A DNA stretch of 64,000 nt, from the NCBI RefSeq assembly GCF_019059575.1, contig NW_024882989.1:67501-131500 (forward strand). Direction: 5' to 3'. Below, one piece after another: positions 1-47,600 of this stretch. Both the position numbers and the translations under genes were made by a program. The notes beneath the pieces are model-generated. The model did no database searches. It was not told the DNA's origin and saw only the letters and a list, made by a program, of their open reading frames with translations. Position 1 is the stretch's first letter. Every line of letters begins with the position of its first letter. Origin of the DNA: Amphibalanus amphitrite. Taxonomy: Eukaryota > Arthropoda > Thecostraca > Balanomorpha > Balanidae.

Positions 1-1459
<1,459 letters not shown>

Positions 1460-1465
1460 CCGCAG

Positions 1466-35445
<33,980 letters not shown>

Positions 35446-35604
35446 GACCGGCCGACGGCCCGAGCGGCCACCTCTCTCCCTCCGTCTCTTTCTTAGCTTC
35501 TCCCTCACCGCCTTCTTGTCGACCTTTCTCTCTTTCACTCCATTTCTTTTTCTGCCCCCGCTTTATCCCTCTCCCTTTCTTTCTGTTTCTCCTCTTCCAG
35601 TCTC

Positions 35605-36990
<1,386 letters not shown>

Positions 36991-37091
36991 TGTCTCGTCG
37001 CCAGCAGAAGAGGTCATTTCAGACCCGTCGAAGACCACCGACGCTGGCACCCGGCGGCACTGCCTCGGCCCCGGGCAGTCCAGTGTTGTGA
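36991..37091 (+). CDS. Possible alternative last exon of the adenylate cyclase
   Basis: If the donor TCA G|gtcagg inside the preceding exon is used, acceptor ctgttcgcag at 36990 joins in frame and gives RSVSRRQQKRSFQTRRRPP then TLAPGGTASAPGSPVL and a stop at 37089-37091. This would lengthen the basic, calmodulin-binding-like tail, as in vertebrate type 8. Phase, acceptor quality and composition support it, but no transcript evidence is available. Confidence 0.4.
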
Positions 37092-37401
37092 GGCGGATCC
37101 GCCCGCCCCACCCCCGCCTGCACAGTCACCGCCGCCCGCCAGGAGCAGACACCACCGTCCCTCGCCAAACGGGTCAAATTGTCCACACAGCAGCCTCATC
37201 GGAAGACGGCGAAATAGTCATCAGGACCACCGTCATCAGAAGCAAGGTGTCCGGCTTTGGCGGCGGCGGTCGACCCGTATCCTGCCTCGGCGGTGCCCTG
37301 TGCCCTCAGAGGTGGAAAACTCCCCCGAGAGGGCGCCGGGACCGCACCCTTTGTACCGCTGCGCCGCTGCCATCGGCGTATCGTCGCCCTCATTGTGTAA
37401 T

Positions 37402-37407
37402 AATAAA
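37402..37407 (+). promoter_or_regulatory. Candidate polyadenylation signal for the adenylate cyclase
   Basis: AATAAA in an AT-rich stretch directly after the GC-rich segment 36900-37390, with TG-rich sequence 30-60 bases downstream. It is the first canonical signal after the alternative terminal exon. Confidence 0.45.
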
Positions 37408-38531
37408 TATCTATTTGTGAGAAATGTCTTTATGGGTCGGGTGTAACTTGTGAGAAATGCAGTGCCAATAGTCACCAGATGGTTACGTAATACTTATGCA
37501 AATATTGTTTAGTGAGTGCAAATTATTTCGTTAACCGTGGTGATGAAAGTTGAGGGTTAGTTTCTTGAGTGGAACACGGTATGCCGCATTCTGATCCCCG
37601 ACCGATCGCATCTGATCTTATGTGTACACGTACTTAGCTAAATTGAGATGCTCCCGTAGTTTTAACCGACCATTTAGCACGCATATAACAACGATGTAAG
37701 TGGTAGGTATATTGTAGAAATTCAGCACCGACCTTATCACACACGCACACGCACGCGCTCCACGAGGCACCTGACACGAGTTAGAAGGCGGGCTGTCCCG
37801 GCTCCGGTGGCCCGGGGCGCAGGGACACTCGGCGCCGACCGAAGGCAGACGGCGCCGGCACGGGGCACGTGCGCCACGTGATACACGTGCCGCCGCCGAC
37901 CGCGCGCCCGCCGCGGTTAGTCGATCATAAATAATCAGAGTGTTGCATTGGATCTAAGCTATCCGTACACCGGTTAGGCGCGTCCCGGCTGGCCGCGCGC
38001 GTCTCCCCTGTCCGGCGCGCGGTGCCGGCCGGAACGCTCTGGGTCACTTCATGTTAACACGGGGCCGGCTGTATGAAAGTCACAAACTTCGAGACCGTAG
38101 ATCACATCGGTCCGGCGCACACATCACTAATGCCACATCTGTCCCGGTGGCGGCCACAGACACATACACAGGCCCGCCCGGGCGCACTGGGCGAGCCGGC
38201 ACTGCAGTTCATGACTACACTGTTGGATCACAAGGAGCTCCGAGCTCGAGATGGGCGGACCGGCCGCCTGGCGCGCGTCCCACGGGCTCCGGCCGGGTTC
38301 GGACGCGTCTTCTGCGTCAGCGGCGGCCGGGTCTGGACTGTAGCGGGCGCGTCTCACGGCTGTCCCGCCGCGTCGCTCACACAGCCTCTCATGGTAGGCC
38401 GGCCTGGTCTGACCTGACCTGACCTGCCCCGACCTGACCCGACCCCGACCGGCCGGGGCGCGCAGCTCCGTCAGCCGCAGCGATGCGGCACACGAGAGTC
38501 ACAGCTTTCTGAGCGCGCACAGCGCCGCGTT
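37408..38531. other. Interval between the convergent cyclase and kinase genes
   Basis: The first part is AT-rich; 37740-38060 and 38240-38530 are very GC-rich. It holds a three-copy CACGTG array (37866-37889) and probably the kinase 3' UTR. No ORF is supported. Confidence 0.5.
37866..37889 (+). promoter_or_regulatory. Three E-boxes in exact 9-bp register
   Basis: CACGTG at 37866, 37875 and 37884, separated by CGC and ATA. The register is perfect and the motif palindromic, so it reads the same on both strands. CACGTG is bound by bHLH and bHLH-ZIP factors (CLK/CYC, MITF/TFE, USF, MYC/MAX). Confidence 0.6.
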
Positions 38532-38604
38532 TCACCGCGACAGGCTGAGACTGCGGTCGTGGCTGGCGTCGGACGACTGCGACAGCTTGCGGAAGAACGG
38601 ATGT
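38532..38604 (-). CDS. Doa: Kinase last coding exon
   Basis: Encodes (R)[20 protein letters not shown] then LSR and TGA at 38534-38532. HPFF is the family end of the kinase fold; the Ser-rich tail is short. Acceptor ctcttacag. Confidence 0.9.
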
Positions 38605-41600
38605 CTGTAAGAGAGAGAACGGTTCGGTTAAAGGATGTCTGCGCTGAAACATCAGGTGTTGAGAGCACGTGAGACCCAAACACGGGACGTGACCCCTGTC
38701 AGGGGCGAACTGCCACCGCGACCCGGCGCCACATGCTCATGAATAAATGCCGGCCCGTCTATATGACCGCATTAGCGGGTGGCATGTCCAGAAGCCGTAA
38801 TGCAATAGTGCGGCATGCATAATGCGCATTTGATTGGAGGTCCATAAATAAGGTTCATAGTGGCTCCCGTGTGTGCGACGGAGCGACTCACACTCGTCCG
38901 GCTGAGCCGAGACCTCGGAGTGGACATCGGCTAGTGAAAGTGACCTAAGTCGGCGGTTATAACACGGGTTCTCTCTTTCATGTTGACACGCCGGACGAGT
39001 ATTTACCGATACACCGTGCTGGTCGGTAGATTACACAAAGCTAAGCACTAGTATTTCTTTAGACTGAAGCTCCTTTTTCATTCTGAGCCCAAGGCAAAGG
39101 TATTTTCTCTTTCCAACTAAAATGCACGATGCCTCCGTTTATCTCTCAACTCTTTCTACAACTCCTATAATACGCATGCTGTTTCATCTCCTTACCTGAG
39201 TGCGTCCCGCAGGCTGATGCGCTGAGTGGGCTCGTACTCGAGCATCCTTTGGATGAGATCAAACAGTTGGGCGTGCTCCACGTCACTCGACTGCATGTAG
39301 CGCTGTGAACCAGAGAACACAGTCAGACACGTGTGAGACGGGAAGGGCGCTGACCCGGCGCCCGGGCACGACCTACGACCTATGACCCGTGATCACGAGT
39401 GTGACCGCTGTCACCGCATGGCGCTGAGTCAGTGTTTGTACCCGGTCTGTGTCTGGTCTCAGTAATCAGCAGACATGTCAGAGAGACCTTCCGTGTTTGG
39501 ACGGACTCCAGGCGGTAGCGGGCTCTAATAAAGCCATCGGTAAGCGTTCCCCACAAACGGCGGAACTTTCAGTCAACACGGATAAACACCGGCTTTAGTC
39601 AGTCCCTGAGTGGACAGTGAATACCAAAACAACACAAAGAACAGGGATGGATTCCCTAGCCGTGACCGTGACGGTACGACAGACCGGCAAAAAAAAGCGA
39701 ACATAAAACATAAGCCCTGTTTGTCTGTGATATGTCTTTTGGTGATTATATAATCAACCCACGTTGTTCGATGTCCAAGTGTCCAGTGCCCTTAGTTCAG
39801 GAAATCGTTTATATGTTTGCATGCAGTTTCCGCGCTTCGTGTGGTTTTCAAGCGGACCTGCCCTTCAATATTTCAATGTCACGATTTAGCATTAACTGAA
39901 AGTGAGATCACCATTAATCGGCGTGCTTTATAGCCGACAAAAAATACGATGCCGTGTCGAACTACCGTTGCCGGCCGTTTTGGTAAACCCTGAAGGCGAC
40001 AGGGCGGCGGAAAGCCGTGACGTCAGCTGCTCACCTTTAGGGGTTTGCAGTTTTCCCGGACGTAGCGGGCCGCAGAGGTCTTCTCGTCCCAGTCCAGTCG
40101 GCCGCGGTAGAAGTACTTGGTTTTCGTCTTTTGACTCATCCTGCAACAGAGGCGGGGTGGGCTGGGGTCAGGAGAAAGTCGCGGCGGTCGCACTCACTCT
40201 CCCACGGTGGACGGCGGTCCCACGACGAATCTCGGTAACCTCCCTGTCCGGGTCAGCCGCCGCGTGACTGCACCGGGCCGCGCCGCCCCGCGCGCGCCGC
40301 TTTTATTGGACATGAAGCGATCGGCGGCAGCGTGATCGAGCTGTTCACGACCGGGCTCTCTCGCTAACGCGAGCTTTGAACAGCGATCAGCACTTGACGC
40401 TGAGAGGTGCGCCGCACGCAACGCACTCAATCGCGTCCGCAGAATGACAATTAGAACAGGATCGGCGATCGCGCTGGCGCCGGGCAGTGCCAAAGAAACC
40501 CACCACCAGGGCACGAACTAGAGCTACTTAGGCCGAGACTGATCCCGCGCTACCATGCAACGGCCGGCCCCGGCCGGCTTTGTTGGATTTGCACGGCACA
40601 CGTGCGGCTGACCAGTCGCCAAAACAACACCGCGGCTGCAGCCGCAAAAATCCAACCCCCGCCTTCCCCGATGGCAACAGCGCCCGCGGTATAAAAATGG
40701 CTGCATAATCTGACATGCAAAGACCAGTTGGGGCGGCTGCTCGCCGACATGAGCCTGTATCGCCCGATCGGAGCATTCGGCAGCCGAGTTCGCTCGGACG
40801 CTCGTATAACCGCCACCCGCTGCTCGCTCCCGCCCGTCACGACGCGGCTACCTCAGTGGGACCAACGCCAACCACGGCACTCAAACTACAGCGACTCAAT
40901 TTAAATTCACATGCACGGCACCCGTGCGCTGCCGGCGATGTGTGGTGGTTGCTCACCTGTACGGCACCGGGCCGAGGATGCGCTCCATCATGGCCAGATG
41001 TTCGCGGTTGTCGTGGGTCTGGAACAGAGTGAAGCCCAGGTAGAGCTCGAACAGGATGCAGCCAATGCTCCAGACGTCACAAGTTTGCGACCAGCCCAGC
41101 TCTGAAATGGACAGAGATAAACGTCAGCATTAGCGATAGGTAACAAAGACGAAGATTCATTAAAACACGACGGTGACGAACATGATCACTACGAGTTATA
41201 TCGAATCCCTGCAAATTATGTTTCGTGCTGTTTTGCCGACGAAGGAAATTAGTGCAGTTCATCTAAAAAAGGGTAAAGAAGCACATCGTCTGTGGCGGTC
41301 GCCGGCGCTGCAGGTCAAATCTAGCCGCTGGTATTAATGATATCAGCACTTGGTCATCGGTGCTCATCGCTAACCTGGCTGGGAGCTCTGGGACGGCGCG
41401 GTCATGCGATGTCAGGGTCCGCCGTTAAACAAGCAACACGGACGAACGTTTGTGTAAGATCCGGTAAGACAGTCTGGGAGGGGTGAACAGACGGACCAAC
41501 GTCCGGCAGCGCTATAACGGCAACCGGCTCACGGCACGACCAAATATGGAGAAGAGTCCGCTATAATCACTGCACAAAGCGCAGTAAATCTTATTAAGCG

Positions 41601-44600
41601 TCCTTGTTTGTAGCAGTCACCTTTTACTGACTTGTTATTCCGAACAAGAACAATGCAGACTTTTTCACAGCCTTCGGTTGTGTGCAAACTCTCAGCTTCG
41701 CCTCACACGTTCACACACGCATATCCAGTCTTGCACAGTGCAGTCACCATCACGCGACAAAACCAAGCTGTCTATCGTTTCATCAGCACTCTACATTCGC
41801 AGCACTCGATTCCTATCACACACACTGCGGGCATTCCTTTCCGGACTTCAGTTCGCGCGACGGCCACCAGACGTCTCGCAGGTCACCCTGGCCCGCGCAG
41901 GTCACTCTTGGCCCGGGTACCGACCGAGGCAAACGAGCGACCCGTCGGCCAGAGCCAGGGGCTCCCTCTGATGGTGCCCAATCATCTCCTCCACAGAGCC
42001 GAAGCTGACTTCCTCTGGTTTCTCTGAGCCCAGTGCGTACCGCCCGTCCGGTCTCTGGCGTACGATCAGGTTCACTTCCCGTCCAGCGTGACGCAGCGTC
42101 AGGGCGTAAGGCGTCGTTGCACCGCCACGTCGGGTGGGACGCACCAGGAACGACCCGTCGCCAGCGTGCTCGAGCAGGGTCCTCGCGGCGGCTCGGTCGA
42201 CTGGGTGGAACCAGCCGTGCGAGCTGATTGTTAGAGCTGGAGGAGTCCCTGGCTGGTTGGTGGCGGATGCTGGCGGCCGCAGGGGTGGTGAAGGCGGTTT
42301 CAGTGGTGGAGATACTGGTGGCGGCGGAAGTGGCCTAGAGGCGATACTGGCGGGTGGTAGCCGTCCCGGTAATAGGGGAGGAGCCCCCAGACCGGACGGA
42401 GGTGCCCGGGACGGCGGCAGTGGTGGCAAGGAGGAAGGAGGCGGTGGCGGCTCGGGAGCGAGCTGCTGCTGATGTGGCTGCGGCTCTGGAACAGGCTCCT
42501 CTTCGAAGTCGTCACTGTAATCCGTCCACTCCTCTGAATCTGAGAAGAACTCATCTGCCGCTCCAACGTATCCGGGCTGCCCATCAGGCTGGGCAAACGA
42601 GTTCGCATATTCCCCTCCGATTTCCTCCGCTGGAACACAATATATGTCTTCATCCGGCTCATGCACAGTGTGCTGGGTCGCAACTCCAACCGATGTGGTC
42701 ATTTCTGGCATGTCGTGAGGTTCAGTCCCTTCCTCGGTGGGCTCGTTGTATATGTTCTGTGGCTCAAGAGTGGAGGTATTCACATGAACCGGCACAGAGG
42801 GCGGCACTGGAGACCTTGAAGGTACCGGAGACCTTGAAGGTACAGGGGACCTTGGAGCTACAGGGGATCTTGGAGGTACAGGCGACCTTGGAGGTACCGG
42901 GGACCGCGAAGGAGCAGCCACATGACCTGCAACCGGAGATCTTGTATGCACCGGCGACCGCGAAGGTATGGGCACGTGGCCCAGTGCAGGAGACCTTGCA
43001 GGCACCGGAGACCGCGGCGGTACAGGCACAGACTTTGAAGGGGGCGCCTCAGTAGGTTTCACAGGCCTGAAGACTCCCTTCGTCTGTGGCACGGGCGGTG
43101 GTGGCGGCTTGGTGAGGCCTCTAGAGCCCAGCACAGCCGGCTGACGCTGCTGGCTGTGCTGTTGGCGATGCTGATCGTGCTGTTGCCCGTGCTGCGGATG
43201 ACCGAGCCGGTTACGGGACGGTGGTATCTGCTCCTCAGCAGCGCGGTGGTCCAGCTGCTCGAAGCGCTGCTTCATGCGCTCCACGATGTTGGCACCGTCC
43301 ATGGCGAGTCGTCGCTGTGTCCTCCGATCGACACTGCACACACTACTGAGTAGTCTTAGACAATGTGCAGCGCCGCCGGCGACACAGGCGATAACGGCTC
43401 CGAAGGCCACGTGACTAGCACAGTCACTGACCACCGCAGTCACGTGATGTCGCCGTTCTCTGTAGCAGGACCGTCACAGTGGATCACGTGACGTCGCCCG
43501 CGGCCGCCGGAGGAAAACACGTGTCGGTGCCGTTCCGGCGGACGTCCCACCGATAGCCGGGACCGACCGGGAGCCGCGGTTCGAGCAGAACTTGGGCGGT
43601 CAGCGGCGGGACGTTCTGGTATGATATTGAGGGATGTGGCGGCGGCATGTTCCTAGGGACTGGCCAGAACAGACAGTAGGAATCCACACTGATAGCTGCC
43701 TGGCGCAAATATGTCAAAGTAGACTAATGTACAAAAAGTGTTAACTATGGCGTCTGGAAATCTATATTTCGCTGTTGAGTAGGGATTCGCATTGAGTGAC
43801 CCGATCGTGATTCAAGACTGACTTTCGTGAATTCCGCTGCCCGGACCAGGACCAGGGCCGAGCAACCAGCCCAACCGATCTAAGGTGGGGTGACGGCGCG
43901 GGTGGCGTCCCAGTGAAACGGTATCTGCGCCTCGGGGGCAGGGAGTGGTCCGATCCGACCCTGCAGACCAGCACCGCGCATCGCACTGTCCATCATTAGC
44001 GGCATAGCGCCGGCCTCCCCTCAGTCGATACTACGGTGCGGAAAAGTCGCCCCGTCAGCCGACCCGCCGCACCGAGGGCTTTCTCTCACGCGTGAGGCTC
44101 GGCATGCAGCCGCCGACGGGTGCACGACAGTGTTTGGGTGCTCTCCTCGGGCCACCGCGTGTCGTGAGGGCTGGAGGCAGTGTGAGAGACGATCTCCTGC
44201 ACCAGCTCTCTCCGCAGGGCTCATTAGCCGGTGGTTTGTCTAATTTACGTCATAATCTTGTTTGTTTGTTAATTGGGGCTTTAGGGCGCGCCGACTACTT
44301 AGGTCATTTTGCGCCCATTTACGTCATAATCGAGCCGCGCTGAGGTGGCGATTATGGTCGACACAGTCTTTTACGCCGTTCACGAGCTCTCCGTCAGTTT
44401 TAATTCCCCTTGAGTCTCTTGAGCAATCCTCATCAGAAACAAGCGCAGTGTTAATCTGTCAATTATGACAGTGAAAGTCTTCAAAATTTCTCTTGCATCA
44501 AATGTGTAGGCACGATTACTCATAATACATTGCAGACAACTTGCTCACATAAAATGACTCAGTCGATGTAAGTGCCAGATAAGACATCGTTTACTGAATG

Positions 44601-47600
44601 AATCACACGATAAAACAGCGAGCAGTGAGTAGATTCGAGAGCTCCTGGCTGGATTGACTATCGCGATCACTCCGAAATCGCCGTGTTGACTTTGTGCTAT
44701 CAGTGCCATCCGTGAGCTCACTGATCTGTCTTGTCGTCAGCGGCTATGAAACTGATCTACAGAAGCAACTGTCCACTTCAAGCCTGTGTTCCAATCGCCT
44801 CTCCTCTACTTCCACACGATAGCCGACGCTTGTCTAACAGCGCCGTGTTGCGGGGTGCCGGAGATGACCCAGCCCTGAGATGGAGCCCGGTCAGGGATCA
44901 CGTGGGTCACAGAGGTCATCCTCAGGGAAGGGTACTCACCAAGCAGCACCTCGGGCGCCCGGTAGTGGCGAGTCGACACCACTGTACTGTGGTGCTCGTG
45001 GTCGAAGGTGGCACTCCCGAAATCAATCAGACGGATCTCTGAATCCTTGACCACGCGCAGGTCCCGCTTCTGTGAACACAGGCGATAGACATTCTGTCAG
45101 TAATACATACATGGTATCATACAAAAGGATACCTAAATACCCCGGTCAACACACTGTATTATAAGGCCAGGTCTGAAGCAACCACATGTAGACTAAGCTA
45201 CCGACCTACCACGTATCATGTCTACCGATTATGTGGACGTCGTTAAGGGGTCTACACCATGGTCGGCTCTTCATTTCTCATCAGTATTTATCCAGCAGAC
45301 TCCAAACTGAGAGGCCACGCTTTGCTCTCTCGCCGCCAGGATCGCTTCGGTCGGTTCGGCCGGTCCACCGTGGGTCATGTGATGTTCGGATCACTAATGG
45401 CCAGCATGTACAGGTCTCGCGGGTTTTAGCGGTAGGTTTTGCACCTAGAAAATTTAGTGTACTTCAGGCTATATCTTCGTCGTCTTAAGCTTTTAAGTGT
45501 TGAAGATGCGATCGACTTGTTGGGTAACAAGCCGGCCATGATCGTGTAAAATGGCTTCATCGTAGATCGATTAGTTTCTGAGATATAACCGGAAATGTAA
45601 AGTGCAAAACCTACCGCTTAATCTCGCGGGACCTGTACTTATATGCTGTGCACAGCAGGGTGCTACTGTGAACACTCGCCATCCTACGGTGGGAAATAGA
45701 GGTGGCAAAAGATGAAAATTTTGGGAACCAGACTCGAACCAGACCCGACTGGACATTTGTGGAACCAGTTGGACCCGGTCTAAGTTGGAATCGGAACCAT
45801 TTGGACCCGTTCCCCAAAAGTCAATTAATACAAATAACCGCAGGTTGTTTTATTTGTAGGTAGGTATCATAAGTGGCATAATGTAAAACAACCTTTTTTC
45901 CACTGGGAATGCTCATGAGCTACTGTGTGTAAAGAAACATTCACTTCATTCACTTCATATTTTGCAATAATGTGTAGTGTGCAAGATATATAGTTTATGG
46001 TAGGACCCAGTTGGACCCGTCAGAAAATTCCCAGGAACCGGTCTGGACCCATATGGGTCCAGACTGGTTCTTTGGACCGGGTCCTCGGGTCCACATTTTG
46101 CCACCTCTAGTGGGAAACAAAGCTAGCATTCGACCTAGCGCATGCATTGGTGAGCCTAGGCGGAAGAAACGTGGCTCCAAGTCTCCTTCAGGAGTATAAC
46201 CTGCTGGTCTCAAAGTTACGAGGGTTTGTATTCAAAACGTTTGCTCGGCGACCTTGGCGAAAATGTTGATTTGTTGTTGGCGAGCACAAAGAATGGAAGC
46301 TGCGTCCGACAGCGTCCACGTAAGCGAGACTAACTAACGTGCAATTCATTCGTCTCGCGGCGCTGCACAAGGAACAATGGCCGCGCCCCTGTTTTGTTGT
46401 CGGCAAAACAGTGTTTACGTGAGCAGTGGCCCTGCTCTGTCTGTCGGGCCGTCTGCTCGCCTGCCCTTCTGACCGACTCGGGAGAACACAATCCCAAGAA
46501 ACAGAAACTAATCATTTAGACAGAGCGTATGAACGACTTGATAACAGCTGCGTTATGCCAACTTGAGAATGACCTTCGTAACTTCGAACGTAATAAATTT
46601 GACAACTATCGCCAACTATTCCGAACGGTATTTGGTAACCGGTGCGCAATAAACGTTGCGTCCGGAGATATTTTACGCCACGTCGTCACATACCTTTTTG
46701 GGGTTGTACTCGATGTCGTAGTCGGAGCTGACGAACAGGATGTTCTCGGGCTTCAGGTCGGTGTGTGTCAGCTTGGTGGCGTGCATGAAGCTGACCGAGT
46801 GGCAGAGCTGGTAGCCGATGTGACGCACCTGATCCAGCGGGTATGGCTGGTAGTTGTTCTCCTTCTGCGGGGCGAGGGGAGGGGAGAGTCAGCGGAGGAG
46901 CGGCGCGGCGCGTCACGCGGGACCGGCCTTGGAGCGCGCGGTAAATGGGACAAGTGCATTGTAGCGCCCCGCCGATAACCATCGCGACCTCCAGTTTCAA
47001 GATGTTCTTTTGTCGGTAAGAATTCACAGCCTGAACTGAACGATAAGCAGTACGCACGCAACTTATTGTCTTTGTGGACACGCATACAGTTCAAGTCGGC
47101 TTCGAGGTGGCTTCAAGTCTCTAGCGGTAACATGAGTACGTTTGAATTCAAATTAAATCCTCCGACGCTAATCGTGCTATGGAAATAAGCGCCAGCTGCT
47201 GGGCGTCGATTGCTGATAAGTTTCCGGTTTGTCTGAGAATGGGCGTCGCCGACTCGACTCGATGTGAGCTGTGTTGGGTGTCTTGCATATCTGTCAGCTT
47301 TGTCAGATGTGTCGGGCGTGTCATGGTGACGACTGACGACACTCACCAGGAAGTCGAACACGCTGAGACCGAGCATCTCGAAGGCGATACAGATGTGTCC
47401 GTGGTAGTCGAACCAGTCCAGCATCTGCACGCAAAGGCTGCGAAGAAACAAAGGACATCGTCGTTAGTTCGATCGCCCATCATACGGGCAACAGCGCGGA
47501 AACCAATCAAATTAAACACACACGATAGACTTGGTGTCGACTGTAGCTGCACGGACCGGTCCGTTAACAGCGAGTAGACTCGATAAAAACCTACGGACCA

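Noticed and set aside
42354-43055. 233-codon frame antisense to the SH2 adaptor
   Set aside because: It is the complement of the proline and repeat codons of the real gene, and its product has no recognised domain.
41902-43443. Longer start for the SH2 adaptor (47 extra residues)
   Set aside because: The extra part is Ala/Val/Cys-rich without family similarity, and the downstream ATG has a near-ideal context.
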